A stretch of 64,000 nt of DNA from positions 3,671,625 through 3,735,624 of the forward strand of contig NC_084599.1 in the NCBI RefSeq assembly GCF_033807715.1, written 5' to 3'. The DNA comes from Cololabis saira. Lineage: Eukaryota > Chordata > Actinopteri > Beloniformes > Belonidae. How positions within the stretch are numbered: position 1 is the stretch's first letter; each line of letters starts with the position of its first letter. Under the pieces are notes generated by a model, which did not search any database, had not been told where the DNA came from, and was given only the letters and a program-made list of their open reading frames with translations. Positions 29,320 through 42,500 of this stretch are shown here, one piece after another. The position numbers were made by a program, and so were the translations under genes.

Positions 29320-30185
29320 CGTATCCTGTTGATGGCGTGGTCCTTGCTAGTGAATCACTCAGTAAAGATCTGTAAGGCCTTCACTGCTTACATTCTGGTC
29401 ATATACCCCCCACCAGGAGGCAAATTAGATGATTTCATCTCTGAACTGGACATGATTCTCTCTGAAATTCCTGATGATGGCTCTCCACTAATTGTACTGG
29501 GAGACATGAATATTCACATCGGCAAATGAGTTTCTCTCTCTCGTCCACTCTTTCAATCTTACACTGGTCCAGACTCCTCCAACACACAAAGCTGGTAACA
29601 TCCTTGACCTGGTGCTGATCAGAAACTGCACTACAGCTGACGTGTGTGTCACACCACTGCACCTCTCAGACCACTTCCTGGTTACATTTTCCATCTCCCT
29701 TCCTCATGTCACTCACCTGACTCCAATATATGGTTTCCTATTGCAGAAACTTAGGATCTCTCAGCCCCTACACAGCTGTCTAATGAGGTCTGCTCTAACC
29801 TCGCTTCTCTCTCAGACTTTTCCACACTATCTGTTAATGAGGCTACAGAAACACTTTGCTCCTCACTTGCCTTCTTTCTGGATAAACTCTGTCCTCTGGT
29901 GTCCAAACCAGCTGGACAGAAATCTTCCAGTCCATGGCTTGAATAAAATGCAGTATAAATCTCTAAGCCCTTCACTGCTTACATTCTGGTCATATACCGC
30001 CCTCCAGGAGGTAAATTAGATGAGTTCATCTCTGAACTGGACATGATTGTCTCTGACATTCCTGATGATGGCTCTCCGCTAATTGTACTGGGGAATATGA
30101 ACATTCCCATCGGCAAAACACAGGCAAATTAATTTCTGTCTCTCATCCACTCTTTCAATCTTACACTGGTCCAGACTATTAATTG
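29320..30185 (+). mobile_element. LINE endonuclease fragment with internal duplication
   Basis: 29395-29525 encodes VIYPPPGGKLDDFISELDM and IVLGDMNIHIG. The sequence then runs with frameshifts through a linker (LRPLPGYIF region) to about 29955. About 215 bp of the first part recur at 29962-30178 with changes (IVLGNMNIPIG). Confidence 0.7.
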
Positions 30186-30189
30186 ATTA

Positions 30190-30790
30190 GTAAAAGTGAA
30201 AAGCATTTGTGTATCTCACATAGAGCGGACAGGTCGTGTTTGATGTGGACGTAAAACGTAATGGCTTCTGATTGAGTGTGTGAATGAATTGGCATCTTTC
30301 CAATATCAAATGTGTTGTAGCTGGTTGTGCTTTGGCGAGGGTGGTATCAAATGGTAACAAGCGTGTGTATGTCCCGGTAAAATGATGCTGGGCATTCTAA
30401 CTGTAGTCATCCGACTACATAAAATAGCAACATATACATTTTAACGTATGATTTTCTGCCCCCACCCCTGTAAAACACACAGCTTAGAGGTTGTGACTCA
30501 CTTGACTTCCTCTGACATTTTCACCACGCCACGCCACTGCATACAAGGAGAGGAGTGGGGTAAGCAAAGATCAAAAAAACGAATAGAAGAAACTCAAACT
30601 CAAAAATAACATGAGACAATTTTGCAACTCCAAATTATTTGCAGGTACATGTTTTTACCACAGACACCTAAGCCTGCACCTTTGGCTTCATGGTTGGCAT
30701 CTTGATTGACAGCCACTGGCATGTGGGTGATAAACTGTCAGTGGCATGTGGGTTGATTAACTGCCACATCTTACTTGCATTTTGTTTTTT
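30190..30790. other. Intergenic DNA, nothing recognised
   Basis: No coding frame or transposon end was supported here. Confidence 0.4.
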
Positions 30791-30865
30791 AACTTTAAGA
30801 TAAGATAAGATAGTCCTTTATTACTCCCTCAATCGGGAAACTCACGTGTTAGCAGTACACTTAAC

Positions 30866-30998
<133 letters not shown>

Positions 30999-31558
30999 GG
31001 GAAGGGGGTAAAAAAGTAAAAAAGTAAAAGATATATATAATTACAAGATATGGACAATATATACATTGCGGTGGAGATAAAAAATAGTGTGAAGGAAAAA
31101 AACAGTGCAAAAAAAAGCAGGTAGAATGAGTGTGAGGTAGACAGACACATATTGCATAGATATTGCACATATGATTATTGCACATATGGTTATTGCATAT
31201 GTTATTATTGTCCGTTAGATACTGAGAGCAGGCCTGGTTATAAAGTCTGATGGCAGGAAGGAAAGACCTGCGATGCCTCTCAGTGGTGCATCGCGGGTGA
31301 CGAAGCCGGTCGCTGATGGAGCTCTCCAGGGCTCTGACAGTCTCATGAAGGGGGTGGGAGACATTGTCCAGGATGGATGACAGCTTAGCCACCATCCTCC
31401 TCTCCCCCACCAGCTCCACAGGATGGAGACTGCAGCCCAGGACAGAGCCGGCTTTCCTCACCACCTTGTCCAGTCTCTTCCTCTCTGCTGCTGTGATGCT
31501 GCTGCTCCAGCAGACCACCCCATAAAAGACGGCCGACGCCACCAGAGTCATAAAAGGT

Positions 31559-32075
31559 CCTCAGGAGGCCGTCCCTCACTCCGAAGAACCTCAGGAGGCC
31601 GTCCCCTCACTCCAAAGGTCCTCAGGAGGCCGTCCCTCACTCCAAAGGTCCTCAGGAGGCCGTCCCTCACTCCGAAGAACCTCAGGAGGCCGTCCCCTCA
31701 CTCCAAAGGTCCTCAGGAGGCCGTCTCTCACTCTGAAGGTCCTCAGGAGGCCGTCCCTCACTCCAAAGGTCCTCAGGAGGCCGTCCCTCACTCTGAAGGT
31801 CCTCAGGAGGCCGTCCCTCACTCCAAAGGTCCTCAGGACGCCGTCCCTCACTCTGAAGGTCCTCAGGAGGCCGTCCCTCACTCCAAAGGTCCTCAGGAGG
31901 CCGTCCCTCACTCCAAAGGTCCTCAGGACGCCGTCCCTCACTCTGAAGGTCCTCAGGAGGCCGCCCCTCACTCCAAAGGTCCTCAGGACGCCGTCCCTCA
32001 CTCTGAAGGTCCTCAGGAGGCCGTCCCTCACTCCAAAGGTCCTCAGGAGGCCGTCTCTCACTCCGAAGGACCTCA
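31559..32075. repeat. 30-bp minisatellite within LINE RT coding sequence
   Basis: GGTCCTCAGGAGGCCGTCCC with a variable CTCACTCCAAA/CTCTGAA half repeats about 17 times. On the minus strand each unit encodes LLRTFGVRDG or a variant without breaking the frame. Confidence 0.92.
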
Positions 32076-32579
32076 GTCTCCGCAGCAGGTGGAGTCGGCT
32101 TTGGCCCTTCTTGTACAGAGCCTGGGTGTTAACAGTCCAGAAATGTCCATTCCTTGGATGTTCACCGGCGAGGGGGGGACTTTGCGCCGGCGGAGGTCCG
32201 CCACCAGCTCCTTCGTTTTCCCCGCATTAATCTGGAGGCGGTTCCGCTGGCACCAGTCCACAAATCTGTGGTTCAGTTCTTGGTTCTCCCTCTCGTCTCC
32301 GTTGTTGATGAGACCGACGATGGCGGAGTCATCCGAGAACTTCTGGAGGTGGCAGGTTGATGTGTGGTGGGTGAAGTCGGCCGTGTAGACGGTGAAAAGG
32401 AGGGGAGCCAGGACGGTCCCCTGTGGCGCTCCTGCTGAAGAGGAGGGGGGCCAAGACGGTCCCCTGTGGAGCTCCTGTGCTGCAGACCACTGTGTCAGAC
32501 ACACAGCCTCCTGTCCTCACAAACTGTGGTCTGTTTGTGAGGAATCCAGGACCCATGATGTCAGCGGCTGCGGATATGC

Positions 32580-32659
32580 TGCTATAGAGCTACATTGCTA
32601 TAGAGCTACGCTGCTATTGAGCTACGCTGCTATAGAGCTACGCTGCTATAGAGCTATGC
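32580..32659. repeat. 16-bp minisatellite
   Basis: TGCTATAGAGCTACGC repeats five times with single-base variants. Confidence 0.88.
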
Positions 32660-33510
32660 TGCAGGGGGACACCAACATGATCCACTGAGCGGTGCCCATC
32701 ACCCCTCCTTCTCTTTCCTTTCTCAGTTATTAATTATAAGTATCTCATAACCATCATTGTTCTCCATTGTCTTGTAGTTTGTTGTGCTGATCTGCCCCCC
32801 CCTCGTTTTCTCTTCTGTGCTTGTTTGCAGGCCAGAGCTTCAGGAGCTGCATGCTGACCTGCAGTCCCCCCCTCTGATCATCCCACTGCTGCTTCCATCT
32901 GTCTGTGTGGATGTCTGGTAGATGCCTGCACGCGCGTAACTCCAGGTGAAACTACTTAGAGTTGAGTAAATTACCTCAAATCCGCTGTTCTGGAACCGAA
33001 AACTCAGAGTTTCCGATCTCAGAGTAGATCAACTAAGAGTTCAGGATTAGACTCAGAGTTTGTTGAACCTGCTTTGTGAAATGGACCCAATGTCTCCAGA
33101 TACGCAACGCTGATGATCCTCAATGAGGTAACAAAGAACCCACAAGTAACACCTGGAGGATCTGGAAACATTTCTGGAAAACCTGTTAGCACCAAGGGAC
33201 TCGCACCTTCCTCACCATGGTGTTGATTTTATTTAATAAAATCAAATAAAAAGTATTTTCTTGTTTTTCTTTTAATCATTCCACGGTATTTTTCCACCTT
33301 AGCATTTGTATCAGTAATAAATAAATGCAAAAGTAAAACATTGAACCGGTTTGTCTGCTTTTTTCCTTTTCACATTTTATCAGTGAATGCATCTGAAAAG
33401 GAAGTATTCATGTCTAACAGTAAAATTATTTTCAAAACAACAGCATTTCACACGCCACACGCCATTTCTCACGCTGAGAAATCATTAACATTACCGCACA
33501 GATATACCAA
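32660..33510. other. Intergenic DNA with a short LINE 3' UTR piece
   Basis: 32820-32925 (AGAGCTTCAGGAGCTGCATG and following) matches the LINE 3' UTR family at 35.2, 44.8 and 61.7 kb. The remainder shows nothing recognisable. Confidence 0.45.
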
Positions 33511-33514
33511 CGGA

Positions 33515-33935
33515 GCTACTCTCCCTCTACCTTCACTCTTTCATCCAGAGCTACTCTCCCTCTACCTTCACTCCTTCATCCAGAGCTACTCTCCCTCTAC
33601 CTTCACTCCTTCATCCAGAGCTACTCTCCCTCTACCTTCACTCCTTCATCCAGAGCTACTCTCCCTCTACCTTCACTCCTTCATCCAGAGCTACTCTCCC
33701 TCTACTTTCACTCCTTCATCCAGAGCTACTCTCCCTCTACCTTCACTCCTTCATCCAGAGCTACTCTCCCTCTACCTTCACTCCTTCATCCAGAGCTACT
33801 CTCCCTCTACCTTCACTCCTTCATCCAGAGCTACTCTCCCTCTACCTTCACTCCTTCATCCAGAGCTACTCTCCCTCTACTTTCACTCCTTCATCCAGAG
33901 CTACTCTCCCTCTACCTTCACTCCTTCATCCAGAC
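33515..33935. repeat. 35-bp minisatellite, 12 units
   Basis: GAGCTACTCTCCCTCTACCT recurs every 35 bp with very few variants (TACCTT/TACTTT). It is open in one frame only because the unit lacks stops. Its origin is unknown. Confidence 0.93.
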
Positions 33936-34141
33936 GTATATTATGGATATAGATATGTTATATATTATTATACATATTATATGTTATATGTATATGGATA
34001 TATTGAGTTGTATTATACGTACAGTATTTGTGTGTCTATAATATAATCTATATTAATATATATTGATTTATAGTTATATGTACATAAGTCGAGATATAGA
34101 ATTATAGTAATTTTTATGTATATAATTGGAGGTAAATATAT

Positions 34142-34470
34142 GAGCGGCAATAGCTCAGGTGGTAGAGTGGGTCGTCCAATGATCCGAAGGTCGGCGGTTC
34201 GATTCCCGCTCCATCCCAGTTACTGTCGTAGTGTCCTTGGGCAAGACACCTTACCCAGCTTGCCCCGTGTGAATGTGTATGAATGTTGGTGGTGGTCGGA
34301 GGGGCCGTTAGGCGCGGTATGGCAGCCACGCTTCTGTCAGTCTGCCCCAGGGCAGCTATGGCTACAAATGCAGCTACCACCACCAGTGAGGATGTGTATG
34401 GATGAATAATGATCTAAGTGTAGCACTTTGAGATTCATTGAATGGAAAGTGCGTTACAAGTTAAATGTGT
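34142..34470 (+). mobile_element. tRNA-derived SINE with L2-like tail
   Basis: The head has pol III A box TAGCTCAGGTGGTAGAGTGG (34151-34170) and B box GGTTCGATTCC (34196-34206) in tRNA-like spacing. A body with GTCCTTGGGCAAGACACC and a 3' end GCACTTTGAGATTCATTGAA ending in an ATT tail follow. Length and tail show a SINE, not a tRNA gene. Confidence 0.8.
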
Positions 34471-34669
34471 TATTATTATGAACCAATGCATATATAGCAT
34501 ATCTACTCTTACCGGGATAGGGAACAACTTATTCAAGTATATTGTTATATACTTGCTGTCTATTGTTCTCTATTATATTGTAATATTATAGTAAAGTAAT
34601 GATAATGTAATACTATGCATTATAATTACTTCTATTAGTATATACATACAAAGTAACACAACTAAATGC

Positions 34670-35897
34670 TTGACATTGGTTTTCTTTTCTTTTGTTTGCT
34701 TATACGGCTTAGCTCTGCATTATTTGCAAGACCTGATAGTGCCTTATGTTCCTGTCAGAGCTCTCCGTTCTCAGAGTGCAGGTTTACTCGTAGTTCCTAG
34801 AGTATCTAAATGTAGATTTGGAGGGCGGGCGTTCTGCTATCAGGCACCACTACTATGGAACCAACTTCCAATCTGGGTTAAGGAGGCTGACACCACCTCC
34901 ACCTTTAAAACTAAACTTAAAACATTTCTGTTTAGTAAAGCCTATAGTTAGTGTTTAGTAAACCTCTAGCTGGTGTTGGTAAATCTCTAGGTAGTGTAAA
35001 CTTTAGTGTGTCAGAGTCGCTCCTGTAGTTTCTTGTGCTGGCCCCCCCTTCTCCTCCCTTTTCTCTCTTTTGTCCATGTTGCAGCATCCTTTGCCTGCAA
35101 CATGCAGGTGGTCGTGGGTGGCTTGTAGCTTGCATTACGGAGCACAAGTCTTTCCCTGACCCTGCACCCCAACCTGGGACTTGCTGATTGGGCCGGAGCT
35201 TCGGGAGCTGCGTGCTGGCCTGCGGTCCCCACCCCTGGTCATCCCGTTGCTGGCCCCCCTTCTCCTCCCTTTTCTCTCTCTGCAGGTGGTCGTGGGTGGC
35301 TTGTAGCTTGCATTACGGAGCACAAGTCTTTCCCTGCACCCCAACCTGGGACTTGCTGATTGGGCCGGAGCTTCGGGAGCTGCGTGCTGGCCTGCGGTCC
35401 CCACCCCTGGTCATCCCGTTGCTGGCCCCCCCTTCTCCTCCCTTTTCTCTCTCTGCAGGTGGTCGTGGGTGGCTTGTAGCTTGCATTACGGAGCACAAGT
35501 CTTTCCCTGACCCTGCACCCCAACCTGGGACTTGCTGATTGGGCCGGAGCTTCGGGAGCTGCGTGCTGGCCTGCGGTCCCCACCCCTGGTCATCCCGTTG
35601 CTGCTTCCACCTGCCTGCTGTGCTGTTGCCGTCCCTGACCCACCAGTCTGGCCCTCGGCAGGAGGGTCCCCCCTTATGAGCCTGGTCCTGCTCAAGGTTT
35701 CTTCCCTCCTAAAGGGGAGTTTTTCCTTGCCACTGTTTGGCTTAAGGTTTTTCTCCCACTAGGGGAGTTTTTACCTGCCATTGTTTATGTAATAACTGCT
35801 CGGGGGTTTATGTTCTGGGTATGGGTCTCTGGAAAGCGTCTAGAGACAACTCTGTTGTATTAGACGCTATATAAATAAAATTGAATTGAATTGAATT
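34670..35897 (+). mobile_element. L2-like LINE C-terminus and 3' UTR with triplication
   Basis: 34725-34951 encodes DLIVPYVPVRALRSQSAGLL, RAFCYQAPLLWNQLP and FKTKLKTFLFSKAYS, the RT C-terminus. The 3' UTR runs through GGGGAGTTTTTACCTGCCAT to ATATAAATAAAATTGAA and a TTGAA pentamer tail. Within it a 170-210-bp block is tandemly repeated three times (35040-35600). Confidence 0.8.
35040..35600. repeat. Three tandem copies of a 170-210-bp LINE 3' UTR block
   Basis: Each copy runs from GGCCCCCCTTCTCCTCCC through TTGGGCCGGAGCTTCGGGAG to CATCCCGTTGCTG. The first copy has an extra TTTGTCCATGTTGCAGCATC stretch and the second lacks a few bases. Confidence 0.9.
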
Positions 35898-35999
35898 GAA
35901 TTATGTGTTTTGTTTTTGACTATATTTATATATACATATAATTGAGTATTATATCACTGTATTGAACAGTTATTAAAGTAGGGGTGTTTGGTTATGTGT

Positions 36000-36310
<311 letters not shown>

Positions 36311-36739
36311 CCCTGACCTTTAATCAGCTATTTTAGTTGTGAAGTGATGAGGGAATGAACCACACCGGGATAGGGAACAACTTCTAAATGCGTTTGAGCC
36401 TTTGAAAAATGGAGGCATTTTGTTTAAAGTGGCTGTAAATTCTAGATGTTAAATAAAACCTCTTCGTTTAAATCTGAACTTTGATCATATCTTGACCATA
36501 TTACTTCAAATCCATTGTGATTGTGCACAAAAGCAAACCTATTATAAAATATATCTTGATGGAAATGTATCTTTATTCATCATTGTTTTGATTAGTGTGT
36601 GTGTGTGTGAGCGCATGTGTTTATGTCATATTATCTAGTTTTCTTGTAAAAATGGTATTTCTACTCTTGCTTACATGTAGCCAGGGCAGGTCTATGTGAA
36701 GAGATTCACACTATATTTTCTCTATTTTCCTACTTACTT

Positions 36740-37557
36740 TTGCCTATTTTTCCTTTGGGTCTTTGGGTATTTGTCCTTTGGGTTTCTTGTTAGAAGAGTG
36801 CAGCTCTTTAACTCCAATAAAAAAGCATAAAATATCAAAGGATATTTGGTCAAAGTGTCCCAGATGTAAAAGGATGGAGGGGAACATTCATGCATACTGT
36901 ATGTTCTGGGAATGCGACCGATTACAAAATTATTGGAATTCAATTAATTCCCTTACACAATCAGTCCTGGACAAAAAAATTTATTTAAGCAGTAGTTTAT
37001 ATTTATTTAATGACACATATAATTTACAACTAGATAACAAAAAATGCAGGATATTAATTGAATTTAATTTTGCTTTGCAAAGAAATGTTTACTTTTATTT
37101 TGGAAGAACGATTCCCCTCCATCTCATAAAACCTTTGTAGACCAACTCGCAGCATTTCTACCCTTAGAAAAACTAACCTTGGAAAAATATAATCATGGCC
37201 ATCTTTTTCAAGAATTTTGGTTCCCATTATTCTCTGGTCTAGAGAACTTCATTGTATGCTGGTTGCTGTTTTATTGCTGTCATTTACTTTATGTATCTTA
37301 TGTATCTGTACGTATTTGAGTTTTGATGCCCCTATTGTTACTTACTGTTGTTATTTTCCATATTCTTATTCACTCACTTTTTTTTTTTCCCAGTTTATTT
37401 TTATTTTTATTTTTATTTTTTGTGTTGGTTTTTCTGCTTTTTTGTGTGTGTGTGGGGGGGGGGTGAGGGGGGGCGTTGGCCGGAGTAGGCATGCGTGCAC
37501 AATGTATCTGATCGCCTTTCTTTTGTAAAATAAAAAGATTTGTAAAAAAAAAAAAAA
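36740..37557 (+). mobile_element. L1-like LINE C-terminal fragment with poly(A)
   Basis: 36835-37135 encodes SKCPRCKRMEGNIHAYCMFW followed by ECDRLQNYWNSIN, the C-terminal cysteine-histidine motif of L1-type elements. A 3' UTR and an A-run at 37544-37556 follow. Confidence 0.75.
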
Positions 37558-37641
37558 GAGTGCAGCAGATGGAAATCCATCATTTTTCATGTTTCAGTCA
37601 GCGTCATGCTTTTCAACACCAGTATAGCTGTTATACAGGAG

Positions 37642-38023
37642 TACAGGACTGTCTCAGAAAATTAGAATATTGTGATAAAGTTCTTTATTTTCTGTAATGC
37701 AATTAAAAAAACTAAAATGTCATACATTCTGGATTCATTACAAATCAACTGAATTATTGCAAGCCTTTTTATTATTTTAATATTGCTGATTATGGCTTAC
37801 AGTTTAAGATTAAGATTCCCAGAATATTCTAATTTTTTGAGATAGGATATTTGAGTTTTCTTAAGCTGTAAGCCATGATCAGCAATATTAAAATAATAAA
37901 AGGCTTGCAATATTTCATTTGATTTGTAATGAATCCAGAATGTATGACATTTTTGTTTTTTAATTGCATTACAGAAACTAAGGACTTCATCACAATATCC
38001 AAATTTTCTGAGACAGTCCTGTA
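37642..38023. mobile_element. Palindromic Tc1/mariner-type MITE, copy 3
   Basis: Both ends (TACAGGACTGTCTCAG and inverse) are present with the same central ATTGCTGAT palindrome as the copy at 15540. Confidence 0.82.
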
Positions 38024-39420
38024 TACTGATGGAGGACTGGAAAGATGCACCGCCATGGTCACACTGTTGTCTGCACGCAAGCTTGTCTTGACTTCTTGAC
38101 TTTCCCCCAATAAACTTTGCAACACTGTCTTAAAGCGTCACATTAAAAACCACGTAACAGCGTCATCATGTGGTGAAACTAGGAAACAGCACGGAGAATA
38201 GCTGAAAACACAGATGAAGAAAAAAAACATCACAAATTTGACTTCATTCAACCACTTTCCCAACAAAACTATTGCAATTAATCATTGTCTTTGTCATGTG
38301 GAACAAAACATGTTTTAAAGATAAAGGGGAGGAAAATAAGTAAGTAACATTTATTTATTTCAAGGGTCACAAACTGCTTTAACATAGTCATGAAAACATG
38401 ATAGGGAAGCATAAAGGCGGTGGGGGAAACACAGCGTTAACAACGTTGAACAGGAGAAGTACTTCCTGTTAAACTAATATTGAGAAAGTTTCTCTGGCCT
38501 TTTAATCTCAGCTATTCTTGTTCTTTATAGGAGATAAAAAGAGATGAACAGATCAGACAAACACCAGAAACCACAAAATCTGAGCTACTTTAAAATCCTT
38601 AAAAAAAGTTTTCATGAACATAACTCACTTTAACTGCATTAGAATGCTTTTTCTCTATTTCATTTATTTTATTTTCAGTTAGTCATTATTTTCCAGCTCT
38701 GCTTGCTTATTCTATACAACGAATAAATGTTTAAGTAAACTTTTAGATGACGTCTCTGTCAGACACTGAGATGATGACGTGCTCCTCCACAATGTTGGAC
38801 GGTTACATTATTTAAATCTAAATATTAATATTCACACACAAGTCTTCTAGATTAGCATGAAGGACACAATATAAAAGATTTAGACGATAAAAACGTCCAC
38901 GCAGGAAGACTCAGCAGGAGTATGTGAAATGAGGGGACAGTTTTGATTTTGTGTGTCTTTTCTCAGAAGTGTATAGTAACGAAGTAGATGTACTTCGTTA
39001 CATCACTTAAATAGTCTTTTTGATGATTTGAACTTTACTTACGTTTTTTTTTAATCAGGACTTTTACTTTTACTTCACTACATTTAAAAGTTAAAAAATA
39101 TACTTTTATTTCGTTAGTTTGACATTTGCCACCTCGTTACTCGTTACAAATTAAAATAATCAAAGAATTATATTTTGCAAGAAAGACAGTTTATTTCTGG
39201 TGTTGTATTCTGTTCCACATTTCATTCACCTGAAAGTGAAATAAAAAAAACAAGGGAAGGATCATTTTTGGTTGTGTTGCTTCTTTTCATGTCTTCTTTT
39301 CTTCTTTTCTTCTTTTCACTTGTACTTTTACTTTTGATACTTGAGTATATTTTTTCACAAGATACTTTTGATACTTATGATACTTGTGAGCTACTTTAAG
39401 ACTTTCCTGCTAACGAGGAG
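38024..39420. other. Intergenic DNA; decayed hAT-like piece near 38970-39400
   Basis: 38970-39400 has GTAACGAAGTAG and ACTTTTACTTTTACTTCACTAC words resembling the hAT element at 7269. The rest shows no coding or repeat signal. Confidence 0.45.
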
Positions 39421-39429
39421 TGGCTGAAC

Positions 39430-40507
39430 ATATTACAGAGCTATTAAATCTGCTCCAGTATCAGATTATTCTATCAGATATTACTATTATTCACCTGAGC
39501 AGCCATGGGGTGACCTTTTGCAATTCAATCCTTTACAAAGGTCTTTCATTTCAAAAATGTATAGTTCTATTCAGTCATATGATGGTTATTTGACCACTAG
39601 CACAAAAGAGACCTGGGAGCGTGAACTAGGATTAGCTTTTGATCAGTATTGGTGGGAAGCTGCACTAAAGGTCGTTCACAAGACTTCCATTTGTGCCCGT
39701 TTGACCTTGATACAATTTAAAGTTGTATTTAGATGTCATTATTCAAAGACAAGGTGGGCAAGAATTTTCCCAAATATGGTAGATGTTAGTGACAGATGTG
39801 CAGGATCACCTTGTAATCTTACGCACATGTTTTTCTCTTGTCCAGCCCTGACACATTTTTGGCAAGTTTACCTCGACACCATGTCCAAGGTATTCTCAAA
39901 AACTATTGACGCCTCACCACACATTGGCATTTTTGGTCTTCCTGAGGAGTTTATACCCGATACTTTACTAAAGAATTGGAAGTAATGGCTTTCACCTCCG
40001 TGATTGCTAAACGCCTCCTCCTTCTTAACTGGAAATCCACGACAGCTCCTTCCAGTAACAGTGGATTAACGAGGTTATGTCCCTTTTAAAAGTAGAGAAA
40101 ATTAGATACTCAAGAGGGGCAACTTGGACAAATTCTGTAATAAATGGCAACCGTTTATGGACTTTTTTGCGACAACGTAACCCCCCCCCCCCCCCCCCCC
40201 CCCCCTCCTACCCCCACCCCCCCACTCCCTTTTTATGTATTTATTTTTTACTTGGGTTTTTTTGTTTTTTTTAAGTTCTTTACTTTTTGTCTATCTTTAT
40301 GTTTATGTTCCCAGTTAATTATTTCAATCAGACTATGTCTATTTTATTGTATTGTTTATAGTCTTGTTTTGTGTTATCGTTATTTTGTTCTTAAAAAGTA
40401 TGTAAATGTAAATTCTCTGGTGCATACAACCATGTTCATTGCTGTCACCAACGTGCCCTGGCGTATGGAAGTGGCTTTGTTACTTTTGCATCAATAAAAA
40501 GATATGA
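39430..40507 (+). mobile_element. L1-like LINE C-terminal fragment
   Basis: 39518-39985 encodes an L1-type C-terminus (WWEAALKVVHKTSICARLTL, FRCHYSKTRW, CNLTHMFFSCPALTHFW with the C-H-C motif). The 3' UTR contains a C homopolymer (40182-40205) and ends AATAAAAAG near 40500. Confidence 0.75.
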
Positions 40508-41014
40508 AACAGAGATATGACTATTATTATTGGATTGTGGTGTGACTGATGCGTGTGACTGCTTGTGTAATCATGAAGCGTTTGGTTACTTTGTAACCTT
40601 GGTTCTCTGAGTGAGAGACTATCTCTCCAGCTCCCTGTACATATGGAATATGGAACGGAGTGGAGAGATAGTCTCGATACGATAGAGAACTCCGTCTGCG
40701 AGTCTCATCACTGAGATGTGATGTGTCTGTTGGTTTTTTGTCTTTTTGTATTTTATTTTCAGCATTTTTCAAGGTATACAGTATATGAAAACACAAACAC
40801 AGAACTTCAAACTCCTCTCCAACCCACCCATAGACAAGTCGAGAGAAAGAGAGAGAGAAAAATAGGTAAAGGAATAAAAAAGGGAGAGAAAACATAAATA
40901 ATGACAAATAAATGAGGAAAAAACGAGAGTCAAGGTAGACAACAGTCAGCACTGACAGCAAAAAAAAAAAAAAGCTTATAAATCTAAAACCCGTCCAATG
41001 ACAATGTGTCCATA

Positions 41015-41308
41015 TACAGGACTGTCTCAGAAAATTAGAATATTGTGATAAACTTCTTTATTTTCTGCAATTAAAAAACTAAAATGTCATCCATTCTGGA
41101 TTCATTACAAATCAACTGAAATATTGCAAGCCTTTTATTATTTTAATATTGCTGATTATGGCTTACAGTTTAAGATTAAGATTCCCAGAATATTCAAATT
41201 TTTTGAGATAGGATATTTGAGTTTTCTTAAGCTTCTTAAGTTTCTTAAGCTGTTTTTGCATTACAGAAAATAAAGGGCTTTATCACAATTTTCTGAGACA
41301 GTCCTGTA
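41015..41308. mobile_element. Palindromic Tc1/mariner-type MITE, copy 4 (internally deleted)
   Basis: It starts TACAGGACTGTCTCAGAAAA and ends with the inverse, but about 90 bp of the right arm is missing and replaced by CTTCTTAAGTTTCTTAAGC. Confidence 0.8.
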
Positions 41309-41315
41309 TGCCAAA

Positions 41316-42500
41316 TAGGGTTGCCACATCTCTGTAAAAGTATGATAGTCTTTCCTGAGTGTATATGTCCTTTTTTCTAGTGGAACACAGCTATTCATTT
41401 CTGAAACCATCTTCCCATAGGAAGTTGGGAGTCAGACTTCCATGTGACGCCGGAAACACACGAGGCCTGTGAGAGAAACTTCTTTTGAGCTTTTCTTAAT
41501 CGAGCATCAATATTTGTACTATCTCCTAATACACAGGTTTGAGGATCTAATGGAAGATGCACTCCTAGAAGTTTAGTCATGATGTCAGAAAAATCATACC
41601 AGAATGTGTTAAATGTGTGGATGTTCTGATGTACCGGTAGTTCTTCATGCCTGCGCTGAGACAATTAAGGCTTCAAACCAAATATCCAAACGGAGCACAC
41701 GTTGTACTGAAACTCATGCGAAACTCAGGTGAAACTTTATTTTTTGCTGCTGTGCGGGAAAATGATGATGAGGGGAAATGAACCGACCAAATTTCCTCGT
41801 GTATTAACTGGCAGATCATCTCTGATAATAGATGGAAGTGTAGATGTAAAAATGAAAAGGAGCTAAATGAAGTGAAAACTGGAAACATTGGTATTGAAAT
41901 CCCTTCGATGACACGATGAAAGGCAAACAACATTTTTCTTTTCTTTCTTTTGTTCTCTCCGTCTCTACCAGTCGAGGCACAGTCCGTCCTTCAGTCTGGT
42001 TCTGCAGAGGCGTGTTCTTTTCAACCGTTGGGAATTGTCTCTCCTCGTGTCTTTTTTTTTAACAATCTGTTTATTACGTTGTTACATAAGAAAACAGCTG
42101 TTCTCCATACAATACAGTCATAAACTCAACATCATCACAGAACCCCCCATTGGCACCTAACCCCACATAATAGACATAAATACCAACAATAAATCAAATA
42201 CACAAATAATACTTATGCTAAAATTTCTAATATTGTTTGCCCAGTAATAATAAAGAAAGTTTGGTAATAACATCCCGCCTAAAGATTTGGGTCTGGGAGT
42301 TTTCCTGTTCCAAATAAAATCTACTTTATGAAAAAACGAAAGAGGAAGGAAAATGGGAATGCATTGAAGTAAGTATAAAAAGTGCATAAAAATGTTCATT
42401 TTAACTGTATTTATCCTGGCATATATGGAAAGATTTAGTAGAGACCAACACTCAAAATCCTGTTTAATTCTTTACAGCAGAGAAAGAAAATGTTTCCTAT
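41316..42500 (-). mobile_element. L1-like LINE fragments
   Basis: 41664-41395 reads HEELPVHQNIHTFNTFWYDF, and 42399-42200 reads FIWNRKTPRPKSLGGMLLP and NFLYYYWANNIRN, RT C-terminal blocks of L1-type LINEs. A T-run at 42050-42060 marks a 3' end. These may be two insertions. Confidence 0.6.

Noticed and set aside
33341..33952. A 203-codon open frame with LLSLYLHSFIQ repeats as a gene
   Set aside because: It is the 35-bp minisatellite read in an open frame; there are no flanking splice sites or homology.
34142..34215. tRNA gene
   Set aside because: A and B boxes are present but the sequence continues into a SINE body with an L2-like tail, and the cloverleaf is degraded.
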